DNA of 64,000 nt from Candidatus Binatia bacterium (GTDB lineage: Bacteria; Desulfobacterota; Binatia; UBA1149; CAITLU01), in contig DASXOZ010000070.1 of the NCBI GenBank assembly GCA_036493895.1, forward strand, positions 226,868-290,867, read 5' to 3'. Below, piece after piece: positions 53,762-62,479 of this stretch; the stretch's first letter is position 1, and the number at the start of each line of letters is the position of its first letter. The translations under genes were made by a program, and so were the position numbers. Under the pieces are notes generated by a model. The model saw only the letters and a program-made list of their open reading frames with translations, had not been told where the DNA came from and ran no database searches.

Positions 53762-54970
53762 GTGCCGTCGTTCCGCTACAGCGGCGTCTCCGCAAGCGGG
53801 CGCAGCGTCGGCGGCGTCGTCGAGGCCGACAACCCGCGCAGCGCGCGCGCGACGCTCCGCGAGCGCAACGTCTTTGCGACCAGCGTCACCGAGGTCAAGG
53901 CGGAAGCGGGTGCGCGCGGCTGGACGCTGCGCCGCGGAGTCAGCACCTCCGAGCTCGCGCAGGCGCTGCGCCAGCTCGCGACGCTCCTGCGTGCAGGTGT
54001 TCCTCTCGACGAAGCAGTCGATGCGCTCCGGCGCCGGCGCGGAGGCGCCGCGCTCGGCGAAGCGCTCGAGGCCGTGCGCACGCGCATCCGCGAAGGCGCG
54101 TCGCTGGCGGCGGCGATGGCCGATCATCCGACGGTCTTTCCGTCGATCTACACCGGCATGGTCGAGGCCGGCGAGGCCAGCGGCGCCCTGGACGCCGTGC
54201 TCGAGCGCATCGCCGCACACGCCGAGGCCCAGTCGCGGCTGCGCTCGCGTCTGATCGGCGCGATGACCTACCCGGCGCTGCTTTCGTCGGTCGGTGCGGC
54301 GATCGTCATTTTCCTGCTGGCCTACGTCGTTCCCCAGGTGACGCGCATCTTCGCCGAGCGAAAGCAGACGCTGCCGCTGCCGACCCGCATGCTGATGGGG
54401 ATCGGCGATTTCCTTGCCCACTACGGGTTGCTGCTGATCCCGCTCGGTGTGCTTCTCGCGCTCGGCCTTCGCCGCGCGCTGACGAGGCCGCAATCCAGGC
54501 AGCGCCTGGAGACGCTCTTCTACCGCGTGCCGGTTCTCGGGACCGCTGCCCGCGACATCGCGGTCGCACGCTTCGCGCAGACGCTCGCTACGCTCGTCGG
54601 AGGCGGACTTCCCCTCGTCGAGAGCCTGCGGGTAGCGCGCGGGTCTTCGGGCAGCCTGGTGCTGTCGGAGACGCTGGCTGCGGCCGAGACTTCGGTCTTC
54701 GAAGGGGGCTCGCTGGCGTCGTGCATGGCGGCCAGCCCGCTGTTCGACCCCGTTGTCGTGGACATGGTCGCGGTGGGCGAGCGCAGCGGAGACCTCGACG
54801 GCATGCTCACGCACGCTGCCGCCGCCATTGAAGAACAGGTGCGACTGCGCGTCGATCGGATGGCCGACATGCTGGGCCCGATCACGACGCTCGCGATGGC
54901 GGGCGTGGTGCTGTTCGTGATGCTCGCCATCATGCTGCCGATCTTTGATATGAATCGCCTCGTGCACTAG
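53762..54970 (+). CDS. gspF: T2SS inner-membrane platform protein GspF
   Basis: 402 aa from GTG 53762. Two cytoplasmic GspF domains (about 60-190 and 270-390), each with the conserved F-A-x-x-L-A-T-L and G-E-x-S-G signature (MVEAGEASGALD and MVAVGERSGDLDGML), and three TM segments (~165-200, 218-240, 370-395). Couples GspE rotation to pseudopilin extrusion. 48 bases separate it from gspG. Confidence 0.95.
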   Translation: MPSFRYSGVSASGRSVGGVVEADNPRSARATLRERNVFATSVTEVKAEAGARGWTLRRGVSTSELAQALRQLATLLRAGVPLDEAVDALRRRRGGAALGEALEAVRTRIREGASLAAAMADHPTVFPSIYTGMVEAGEASGALDAVLERIAAHAEAQSRLRSRLIGAMTYPALLSSVGAAIVIFLLAYVVPQVTRIFAERKQTLPLPTRMLMGIGDFLAHYGLLLIPLGVLLALGLRRALTRPQSRQRLETLFYRVPVLGTAARDIAVARFAQTLATLVGGGLPLVESLRVARGSSGSLVLSETLAAAETSVFEGGSLASCMAASPLFDPVVVDMVAVGERSGDLDGMLTHAAAAIEEQVRLRVDRMADMLGPITTLAMAGVVLFVMLAIMLPIFDMNRLVH

Positions 54971-55018
54971 CCGGATGCCGGCGAACGACGAGCACGGCGA
55001 AGGCCGGGAGACACCCCA

Positions 55019-55444
55019 TTGAAAAAGGCGAACCGACAGAAGGGCTTCACACTGATCGAGATCCTCGTGGTCGTACTGATCCTCGGCCTGCTGATCTCCA
55101 TCGCAGCGCCGAAGCTGATCGGACGTACCGACGACGCAAAGGTGGTCAAGGCGCGGGCCGACATCGCGGCGATCTCGCAGGCTCTCAACCTCTACAAGCT
55201 CGACTCGGGCAACTACCCGAACTCCGACCAGGGCCTGGACGCCCTGGCCGAGAAGCCTTCCCGCGGCGACGTGCCCCGCAACTGGCGCGAAGGCGGCTAC
55301 CTCGACAAGGTGCCGGTCGATCCCTGGGACGGGCCGTATCTGTACGCGAGCGACGGTCGCACTTTCGTGCTGCGGAGCCTCGGCGCCGACGGCAAGGAAG
55401 GCGGCGACGGCTACGACGCCGACATCGATTCGCGCGACAACTGA
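55019..55444 (+). CDS. gspG: T2SS major pseudopilin GspG
   Basis: 141 aa from TTG 55019, with GGGAG ~10 nt upstream. Prepilin cleavage site KG9/F10TLIE with Glu at +5, hydrophobic helix to ~30, and the conserved calcium-loop C-terminal region SLGADGKEGGDGYDADI. Main subunit of the periplasmic pseudopilus. It needs a GspO/PilD prepilin peptidase, not encoded in the window. Confidence 0.96.
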   Translation: MKKANRQKGFTLIEILVVVLILGLLISIAAPKLIGRTDDAKVVKARADIAAISQALNLYKLDSGNYPNSDQGLDALAEKPSRGDVPRNWREGGYLDKVPVDPWDGPYLYASDGRTFVLRSLGADGKEGGDGYDADIDSRDN

Positions 55445-55479
55445 CGAATCCGGGTGATCGGATACGGATTTTCCGCGGG

Positions 55480-56112
55480 ATGTCGCTTAGCAGGTCACAG
55501 GTACCGGGACTGCGCGGGAAGTCGGGAGAGGTACAGGCGGCGCGCGATACCTGCTGCGATTCGCGTAACGTAGCTGCAGCGAAAGTCGAGCCCGTTCCCT
55601 CCGGGTTCACGCTGCTCGAGGTCACGCTGGTACTTCTGATCATGGCGATGCTCGTGACGGTGGCGGTTCCGCTGCTGCCGAGCGTAGGGCGCACCCGCCT
55701 CGAAGCCGCCGCCGACCGGCTCGCGACGACGATGACGTACCTTGCCGACGAAGCCTCCCTGAGCGGCCGCATCTATCGCCTCACCATCGACATCGACGAT
55801 TCGCACTGGGACGTTGCCGCGCTGGCGCCGTATGCGGCCACGGACGGCACGGCCGCACTCCCCGAGTTCCACGAGGATCCGGACGATCCCCTGGCAAAAT
55901 CGACCGACCTTCCGCCCGACGTGACCATCGACGCGGTGATCGACACCAACGGAGAGACCTCGGCCGGCAGCCGCGCGATCTGGTTCCTGCCCGAAGGCCT
56001 TCCCGAAAGCGTGCGCGTTCGCTTCGGCGAAAGCGGCGGCGCGACGACGACGGTGCTGCTCGATGCGACGCGCGAGGCCGCCTGGCGCGAAGAGACGGAG
56101 GAGCCCCAATGA
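55480..56112 (+). CDS. gspH: T2SS minor pseudopilin GspH
   Basis: 210 aa. Cleavage site PSG42/F43TLLEVTLVLLIM with Glu47 at +5. The 42-residue leader is far longer than the usual 5-10 and contains two adjacent Cys, yet I see no in-frame alternative start close to the site, so either the leader is genuine or a rare start codon is used. The C-terminal beta domain fits GspH. Overlaps gspI as ATGA. Confidence 0.88.
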   Translation: MSLSRSQVPGLRGKSGEVQAARDTCCDSRNVAAAKVEPVPSGFTLLEVTLVLLIMAMLVTVAVPLLPSVGRTRLEAAADRLATTMTYLADEASLSGRIYRLTIDIDDSHWDVAALAPYAATDGTAALPEFHEDPDDPLAKSTDLPPDVTIDAVIDTNGETSAGSRAIWFLPEGLPESVRVRFGESGGATTTVLLDATREAAWREETEEPQ

Positions 56113-56534
56113 CGCGGCCCCGCCAGCGCGGCTTCACGCTGCTCGAGGTGCTGATCGCGACCGCGATCCTCGGCATCGCGATCGTCACGCTGCTCGGCCT
56201 GCACGCGCGCAACCTCGCGCTCGCCGCCGAAGCCGAGCAGTTGACGGTGGCCGGCACCCTGGCCAGCGATGTGCTCGCGCTGGCCCAGCTCGATCCTGAA
56301 ATCGAGGAAGGCACGCTGCGCGGGACGTTCGCGCCCACGCGCGAGCAGTCGGACGGACAGGCGGTGATCTACGGCGGCGCGATGTCGGACCGTTACGTGT
56401 GGACGCGCGACGTGACGCCGACCGCGCTCGAGACACTCAAGCAGGTGCGCGTGCGCGTCTCGCTCGCCGGCGACGAGGACCACTCGCTCGCCGAGCTCTG
56501 GGCGGCTCTGCACGTGCAGGTGCAGCCGCAGTGA
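56109..56534 (+). CDS. gspI: T2SS minor pseudopilin GspI
   Basis: 141 aa. Short basic leader with cleavage at RG8/F9TLLEVLIATAIL and Glu13 at +5. The C-terminal domain is short with late strand VRVRVSLAGDEDHSLAEL. Part of the GspH-I-J-K tip complex. Stop overlaps the gspJ GTG start (GTGA). Confidence 0.92.
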   Translation: MTRPRQRGFTLLEVLIATAILGIAIVTLLGLHARNLALAAEAEQLTVAGTLASDVLALAQLDPEIEEGTLRGTFAPTREQSDGQAVIYGGAMSDRYVWTRDVTPTALETLKQVRVRVSLAGDEDHSLAELWAALHVQVQPQ

Positions 56535-57346
56535 CGCCCGTTCCGGTGCATGCGGCGGCGAGCCCCGCCTCGCACGAGCCGCAACGCGGCATGACGCTGC
56601 TCGAGCTTCTCGTCGCGCTGGCGATCTTCGCGATCGTCGGCGCCGCGCTCTTCCCGGTGATCAACGGGACGCTGTCGAGCCGCCGCGACGCCGTCGCGCG
56701 GCTGTCGCTCGACAACCAGGCGCGCGTGCTGGTCGACCGGCTCGAGCACGACATGGCCGGCAACTGGGACGACGGCATCCGCGGCCCGCTTCCTCCGCGC
56801 TTCCTCGCGCCGGAATCGGGCGGTCGCGACGTGCGCAGCGAGCGCACTTTGCTGGAGACGACGACGCTGATCGCGCGCGGAGTGACGCCCGTCGATGCGT
56901 TCATCGCCGGCGAGGACGTCGCGACGCTTTTCGTGGACCGCGGCGACCAGGCCGACGTGCTGTGGAGCTATGATTCGTCGGGACGGCTGCTGCGCCAGGA
57001 AGTGCGCCCACCCCAGGCGCTGCCGGTGGACTGGACGACGGTACCCGCCGAGGTGATGAGCGAAGGAGCCGACGTCGTGCTCGAGTTCTACGAAGTGGGC
57101 ACCTGGCTCGACTTCTGGGATTCCACCGAGACCGGACCTCATCACAACAAGGCGCCGGTCGCCGTAAGGACGACGGTGACGCTGGACGCGACGGGGCCGG
57201 CCACGGCGCCGCTCGAGCTCGTCTCGACGATCGTTCTTCCCGTGGTCGCGTCGGCGCCCGATTTCCAGCAGGCAAGCAGCAACCCGAACAACAATCCCGC
57301 CGGAGCGCACAAGACCACCGGCACCTCCACGGGCACGAAGAAATGA
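56531..57346 (+). CDS. gspJ: T2SS minor pseudopilin GspJ
   Basis: 271 aa from GTG 56531. Leader of 20 residues, cleavage RG20/M21TLLELLVALAIF with Glu25 at +5. A long beta-rich body and an Asn/Thr/Gly-rich tail (SSNPNNNPAGAHKTTG) extend past the usual ~200 aa. Tip-complex subunit. ATGA overlap with gspK. Confidence 0.92.
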   Translation: MTPVPVHAAASPASHEPQRGMTLLELLVALAIFAIVGAALFPVINGTLSSRRDAVARLSLDNQARVLVDRLEHDMAGNWDDGIRGPLPPRFLAPESGGRDVRSERTLLETTTLIARGVTPVDAFIAGEDVATLFVDRGDQADVLWSYDSSGRLLRQEVRPPQALPVDWTTVPAEVMSEGADVVLEFYEVGTWLDFWDSTETGPHHNKAPVAVRTTVTLDATGPATAPLELVSTIVLPVVASAPDFQQASSNPNNNPAGAHKTTGTSTGTKK

Positions 57347-58416
57347 CGCGGGCATCGCACATGGGAGCTCGCGGCCGCCGAGGCGAGCGCGGCGTCGCGC
57401 TGCTGCTGGCGCTGCTGACGATGGTGCTGATGACGGTCGTCGTCATCGAGTTCACGACGTCGAGCCAGGTCGAATACCGGCGCTCGGCGATGTGGGTTGC
57501 CGGCCGGCGCGCGGCGGCCGTCGCCGACAGTGGAGTGATGCTGGCCGGGGAAGTGCTGCATGCCGACTTCCAGCTCGGTATGACCGACTCGTTCCAGGAC
57601 ATCTGGGCCCGCGAGCTTCCGCCGATCGAAACCGGGGCCGGCCTGCTGACCGTGCGCATCGAGGACGAGCAGGGCAAGATCAACCTGAACAACCTCGGCG
57701 CCGGCACCAGGACGCGGGTTCGCGACCAGATCGAATCGCTGTTCGACAAGCTCGGCCTCGACCGCACGCTGGTCTCTCCGCTGGCCGACTGGATCGACTC
57801 GAACCACGAGCCGGAGTCGGGGCCTCTCGGCGCGGAAGACGCGTGGTACGCGAGCGTGAAGCCTCCGTACGCACCACGCAACGGACCGCTGCGAAGCTAC
57901 GCGGAGCTGGCGCTGGTGCGCGGCTTCACGCCGGCGATCCTGACCAAGCTGCGCCATTTCGTCTCGGTGCTGCCCGAGACGACGACCAAGGTGAACGTGA
58001 ACACGGCTTCCGCGGAAGTGCTGAGGTCGATCGACCCGAAGATGGACGACGAGTCGCTGGTCGAAAAGCTGATCGCGGCCCGCACGGCCGTCCCTTTCAC
58101 GAGCTCGGACGGGCTGAGGACGACGGGCGGGCTCGAAGCGATTCCGAAAGCGGACCTCGACCGCCTGTTCAGTTTCTCGAGCGACTGGTTCCGGGTGAGG
58201 AGCACCGGCGCCGCCGGCGACGCCATGCGTTCGAGCGAAGCGCTACTGCACCGCGACAACGGCGTTTCGACCATCGTCTATTTGCTCCCGCGCCGCGGAC
58301 CGAACATCGTCGGTGTCGACGGCTCGGCCCCGACCGGCATTACCGATGCCGCGCTGGCGGGCCAGGGCCCCGGCGGCTCACAGAACCTCACCGGGCAAGG
58401 CCCGGGCTTGCGATAA
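57343..58416 (+). CDS. gspK: T2SS minor pseudopilin GspK
   Basis: 357 aa. Leader ending RG17/V18ALLLALLTMVLM; Glu at +5 is absent, the known mark of GspK as cap of the pseudopilus. EDEQGKINLNNLG and the two helix-hairpin-like segments (KVNVNTASAEVLRSID) match the family. C-terminus is Gly-rich. TAATG overlap with gspL. Confidence 0.94.
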   Translation: MTRASHMGARGRRGERGVALLLALLTMVLMTVVVIEFTTSSQVEYRRSAMWVAGRRAAAVADSGVMLAGEVLHADFQLGMTDSFQDIWARELPPIETGAGLLTVRIEDEQGKINLNNLGAGTRTRVRDQIESLFDKLGLDRTLVSPLADWIDSNHEPESGPLGAEDAWYASVKPPYAPRNGPLRSYAELALVRGFTPAILTKLRHFVSVLPETTTKVNVNTASAEVLRSIDPKMDDESLVEKLIAARTAVPFTSSDGLRTTGGLEAIPKADLDRLFSFSSDWFRVRSTGAAGDAMRSSEALLHRDNGVSTIVYLLPRRGPNIVGVDGSAPTGITDAALAGQGPGGSQNLTGQGPGLR

Positions 58417-59819
58417 TGAGCAGCACGACCCTGACCATCTCGATCCACTCCGGTCGTGCCACCGGCGCCGTCATCGAGTCGAGCATCGGCTCGATGCACG
58501 TGGGCGAAGTGTTCGACGTGGCGTTCGAGGACGGGGAAACGCCGGTACTGCCGGTGGCCGGCCCGTTCGACCGCGTCGTTGCGACCATCGAGGCGGAAGC
58601 CGCGGCGTTCCGCGTGCTGACACTCCCTTTCCGCGACCGCCGCCGCGCTGCCCAGGCCGTCGGCCCCGCGCTCGAAGAGCACGTCCCTTACGATCTCGAC
58701 GACGGGGTCCTCGCGTGGGATTTCGCCGGCCCGGCGCCGGGCTCCGCCGCAGGTGCGACGGTGCTTGCCGCGATCGTCGACAGCGCGCGCATCGAGCAGG
58801 CCCGGCAGCGGCTTGCCGGCGCCGGCATCGAGGCCGCGCCCGAGCGCCTGCTGTGGGCTCCTTCGGTGATTCTTGCGGCGTACCGCCGCGCCGTCGGAGA
58901 GGACGCGACGTTCACCGCGGTCGACGCCGGTCCGGGCGGCGCAGTCATCGCGAGCTTCGATGCGGGGCGCCTCTGCGCTCTTCGCGTCGTCGCGCCCTGC
59001 GACGAGGAGCTGCTCTCGCGCAACATCTCGTGGTCGCTGGCAACGATCGGCGCCGACGAGGCGCGCATCGTGGTCGGCGGCACTTCGGCATCGCGCGTTT
59101 CGCGCTCCCTTGCCGCACGCCACGCAGGCGCGCACATCGAGGAGCTCCCGGCAAATTGCCCGGTCGAAGGCCTCGGTGCCCGAGACTGGCGAAGCGACAC
59201 CACGCTCGTCGGCCTGCTGCTGACGGCCAGCGGCGAAGGAATCGCGCCGCTTCTCGATTTTGCCGCGGAGGCATCTTCGCTGTTCGGCCTCGCGATCGTT
59301 CGCGACCTCCAGGACGAGGCACGGCCGCTCGTTCGATGGGCAGCGGCCGCGCTGGTGCTCGGCATCGTCGCCATCGGCATCGACTACGTGCAGCTGTTCG
59401 CCGAGCGAAGGGAGCTTGCCGCGCGCGCCGAGCAGATCTACTCGGCGGCGATGCCGTCGCCGAGCGGCGGAAGCGCGCGCAAGCTCAAGATGGAGATGCG
59501 CCTGAAGGAGCTCAACGCGAAGGCCGAGGCGGCTGCCCACGGCGGTGCCGCATCGCCGCTGACGCTGCTTTCGGCTCTTTCGCGCGACGTGCCGAAAGAC
59601 CTCGACGTCGTCGTCGATTCGGTGGACCACGCTCCGGCTGCGTCCAAGGTCACCGGCCACGCCGGCTCCTTTGAAAGCGTCACCAAGATGCAGGAGGCCC
59701 TGCAGAAGGGCGGCGCGTTCTCGCGCGTCGAGGTCAAGGACGTGCACGCGGCCGTGACCGGCGGCGGCGTCGATTTCCTGCTCGAGCTCGGCAGCACGGC
59801 GCGGGAGGGCGGCACGTGA
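58416..59819 (+). CDS. gspL: T2SS protein GspL
   Basis: 467 aa from ATG 58416. Actin-like cytoplasmic domain (~1-300), TM at ~305-327 (AAALVLGIVAIGIDYVQLF), then a periplasmic ferredoxin-like domain (~400-467). Recruits GspE to the membrane and pairs with GspM. The upstream open frame overlapping gspK is an artefact. GTGA overlap with gspM. Confidence 0.93.
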   Translation: MSSTTLTISIHSGRATGAVIESSIGSMHVGEVFDVAFEDGETPVLPVAGPFDRVVATIEAEAAAFRVLTLPFRDRRRAAQAVGPALEEHVPYDLDDGVLAWDFAGPAPGSAAGATVLAAIVDSARIEQARQRLAGAGIEAAPERLLWAPSVILAAYRRAVGEDATFTAVDAGPGGAVIASFDAGRLCALRVVAPCDEELLSRNISWSLATIGADEARIVVGGTSASRVSRSLAARHAGAHIEELPANCPVEGLGARDWRSDTTLVGLLLTASGEGIAPLLDFAAEASSLFGLAIVRDLQDEARPLVRWAAAALVLGIVAIGIDYVQLFAERRELAARAEQIYSAAMPSPSGGSARKLKMEMRLKELNAKAEAAAHGGAASPLTLLSALSRDVPKDLDVVVDSVDHAPAASKVTGHAGSFESVTKMQEALQKGGAFSRVEVKDVHAAVTGGGVDFLLELGSTAREGGT

Positions 59820-60370
59820 GCTCCGTGCCGCACCAGGCCCAGCTCCTTCTGGCGCGCCTGAGCCCTCGCGAGCAGAGGCTCGTCGCGATCTTCGGCAGCC
59901 TTCTCGCCGTCGTCATGGCCTGGTCGTTCGTCGTCTCCCCGTTCCTCGGCGGGCGCGATTCGGTGCGCCGCGACATCGCGACTCTTCGCGGCGAGCTCGG
60001 CGATCTCGAAACGCTGGCGCGGCAGATCCATGCAAGCGAGACCGATATGCCGAAGACCGGCGCGCCGGCAGCGGCAGCGGCCGATTTCTCGGTATTGGCG
60101 TTCGTGCAGAAGGCCACCGGTGCCACGCTGCGCGCGGAGTCGGTTGCATCGATGAGCCCGGCGCGGCGCGCTCTCGATCCCGGTCACCAGGAGAGCAGCG
60201 TCGAGTTGAAGCTCTCGTCGGTCACGCTCGGGGAGATCGTCGCGCTGCTGCGCGCGATCGAAGGGGAGCAGAGCCCGGTCTACGTCAAGCAGTTCTCGGT
60301 CAAGAAGCGCTATGACGACGCCTCCCACTTCGACGCGAGCCTGACCGCAGCCGCCGTGCTCCCGTCCTGA
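59816..60370 (+). CDS. gspM: T2SS protein GspM
   Basis: 184 aa from GTG 59816. Short cytoplasmic N-terminus with LSPREQRLVAIFG, TM ~23-43, coiled segment (~50-70) and a ferredoxin-like periplasmic domain. Partner of GspL. Eleven nt before gspN. Confidence 0.9.
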   Translation: MSSVPHQAQLLLARLSPREQRLVAIFGSLLAVVMAWSFVVSPFLGGRDSVRRDIATLRGELGDLETLARQIHASETDMPKTGAPAAAAADFSVLAFVQKATGATLRAESVASMSPARRALDPGHQESSVELKLSSVTLGEIVALLRAIEGEQSPVYVKQFSVKKRYDDASHFDASLTAAAVLPS

Positions 60371-60381
60371 ATCCACCTGCG

Positions 60382-61191
60382 ATGCGGTTTCTGCTGTTCG
60401 TCATCGCTTTCGCCATCGGCGTGTTGCTGATGGCGCCGCTCGACCGCTGGCTGCTGCCGCTGCTCAGGACTCCACTGGCTGCCGGCGGCGTCGATCTTCG
60501 CGTCGACACGCTGCGATTCGCGCTTCCTTTCGGGGTCAAGGCCACCGGCGTCGGCCTCGAAATGGACCTGGGAAGCCTCGACCTCGACTGGCTGTACTTC
60601 GGGATCACGCGCAGCTTCGAGGCCGAAGGCTGCGGCGGCCACATCGGCGGCAGCGTCGACGGCAGCTCGATTGCGGTGAACGTCTCGGGCGTGGATCTTT
60701 CGCGCTGCCTGCACATCGGCAAGCTCGAGGTCCAGAGCACGGTGGACGGCTCGGTCGAAGTGGAAGGATTCGATCCGCTGCGGCCTCTTCTCGGCGCGAC
60801 CACCGGCGCGAAGATCGACCTCACGTCGGGCGCCGGCGTCTTTCGCGGAACGCTGGTGCACGCTGCGGCCGACGGCAGCGACCTTCCGCTCGGCGAATGG
60901 GAATTCAGCGACCTCGTGCTGCGCGCGTCGTTCAGCAAGGGCGCCCTGACCGTGCAGGAGGGACATGCGAAGGCGAGCGGCGTCCAATGGGAGCTTCTCG
61001 GCGCCAACCTCCAGCATCCGGACGCCAAGGGCGGCCTGCGCGTCGATCTTCGCGCGCGAGCAGTCGAGGACAACCCGCGCTCGCGAGCGATGATTTCGAT
61101 GATGCCGAGGAGCCGCGCCGACGCCGACGGTTGGCACAACTACCGGGTCGTCGGAACGCTCTCTCAGCCGCGCGTGATCGGGCTGGAGTAA
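60382..61191 (+). CDS. gspN: T2SS protein GspN
   Basis: 269 aa. N-terminal TM (FLLFVIAFAIGVLLMAPL), then a beta-rich periplasmic domain resembling AsmA/GspN proteins. Last gene of the operon; its final 28 bases overlap the 3' end of the convergent lpxC fusion gene. GspN is non-essential in some systems. Confidence 0.85.
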   Translation: MRFLLFVIAFAIGVLLMAPLDRWLLPLLRTPLAAGGVDLRVDTLRFALPFGVKATGVGLEMDLGSLDLDWLYFGITRSFEAEGCGGHIGGSVDGSSIAVNVSGVDLSRCLHIGKLEVQSTVDGSVEVEGFDPLRPLLGATTGAKIDLTSGAGVFRGTLVHAAADGSDLPLGEWEFSDLVLRASFSKGALTVQEGHAKASGVQWELLGANLQHPDAKGGLRVDLRARAVEDNPRSRAMISMMPRSRADADGWHNYRVVGTLSQPRVIGLE

Positions 61192-62477
61192 CGCCCTCCG
61201 GCCTTCATCAGCTCGCGTATCCGCTTCACCATCGCGACGTTGTGCGAGTGCCCGGTCTTGCGCGCATGGATCTCGGCGCGCAGCGGCGCGCCGAGCAGGT
61301 AGAAGTCGCCGAGAATGTCGAGGATCTTGTGGCGTGCGAGCTCCTCGGGAAAACGCAGCGTCGTGTTCACGACGCCCTGCTCGCCGATCAGGATGAAGTT
61401 GCCGAGCTGCCCACCCTGCCCCAGCCCCGCACTCTCGAGCGCACGGATCTCGTCGACGAAGCCGAAGGTGCGGGCCGGGGCGATCTCGTGGCGGAAGTCC
61501 AGCGCATCGCGCATCGTGAAGACGTACGTCTGGTCGCCGATCGGCGGCGGATACGAAAGCTCGTACGTGACTCGCAAGCCGTCGTAAGGCCGCACCGACA
61601 GGAACTGGCCCGGCGCCGGGTCCATGCGCAGCTCGTCGGCCAGCTCGATCGACGTGATCGTCGCGTCCTGCTCGTCGATGCCGGCCTGCTCGAGCAGCTC
61701 GCACAGCTCGACCGCCGAGCCGTCGAGGATCGGAACTTCGCCTTCGATCTTCACGAGCAGGTTCGTGATTCCGTACGCGTGTAGCGTTGCCATCAAGTGC
61801 TCGACCGTGCGCACCGCCAGGCCCTTCTTGAAGAGCGTCGTGGCATAGCCCGTCGACTCGACGTTGCCGACGTCGGCCTCGACCTCGCCGGCCCCCGAGA
61901 CGCTGCTGAAGACGATGCCGCTGCCCGGCGGCAACGGCTGCAGGATGATCCCGGTGCGCGCACCGCTGTGAAGACCGAGCCCCGCGCCGACGACGGCGCG
62001 CGCCACCGTGCGCTGGCGCACTTCGCGGCCGGCCAGGATCGAGCCGGCGCTGCCGCGAAAGCGCGCGTCGCCCGAAGCGGCGTCGCTCTCGGCAGCTCCC
62101 GCCTCGCCGGGCCTCGCGCGGTGCAGGGCCCCGGAGATGGCCTCGAGCAGGCCCTCGATCGAGAACGGTTTTTCCATGAAGCCGATGGCGCCGAGCTTGG
62201 TGGCGCGCACGGCGGTCTCGATGTTTCCGTGCCCGGAGATCACGATGACCGGAAGATCCGCGTGGCCCTGGCGCAAGTGTTCGAGCACCTGGATGCCGTC
62301 CATTCCGGGAAGCCAGACGTCGAGAAGAACGAGGTCGGGCCTTTCTTCGCCGGCGCGCACCAGGGCCTCGTCCCCGTCGGCCGCGTAGCGCACGCGAAAC
62401 CCTTCGTCGCGCAGCACGGCGCCGATGCTGTCGCGCACGCCGGAGTCGTCGTCGACGATGAGGATGCTTTCGTCCAT
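61164..62477 (-). CDS. lpxC: Receiver domain - LpxC deacetylase fusion
   Basis: 437 aa. Residues 1-120 are an NtrX-like receiver: acidic pocket Asp9-11, phospho-acceptor Asp53 (LLDVWLPGMDG), Ser81 and Lys103 (EKPF). A ~30-residue Ala/Gly/Ser linker leads to a complete LpxC (~150-437): GLGLHSG at 166-172, Glu226-His227 (VEHLMATLHA), His383 and Asp387 (HKILDILGD), and His410 (KTGHSHN). These are the zinc ligands and general base of UDP-3-O-acyl-GlcNAc deacetylase, the committed lipid A step. LpxC is normally ~300 aa and stand-alone. No AAA+ or DNA-binding domain is present. ATG 62477 lies 2 nt after the NtrY-like kinase stop. Confidence 0.95.
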   Translation of the reverse strand: MDESILIVDDDSGVRDSIGAVLRDEGFRVRYAADGDEALVRAGEERPDLVLLDVWLPGMDGIQVLEHLRQGHADLPVIVISGHGNIETAVRATKLGAIGFMEKPFSIEGLLEAISGALHRARPGEAGAAESDAASGDARFRGSAGSILAGREVRQRTVARAVVGAGLGLHSGARTGIILQPLPPGSGIVFSSVSGAGEVEADVGNVESTGYATTLFKKGLAVRTVEHLMATLHAYGITNLLVKIEGEVPILDGSAVELCELLEQAGIDEQDATITSIELADELRMDPAPGQFLSVRPYDGLRVTYELSYPPPIGDQTYVFTMRDALDFRHEIAPARTFGFVDEIRALESAGLGQGGQLGNFILIGEQGVVNTTLRFPEELARHKILDILGDFYLLGAPLRAEIHARKTGHSHNVAMVKRIRELMKAGGRYSSPITRG

Positions 62478-62479
62478 GG

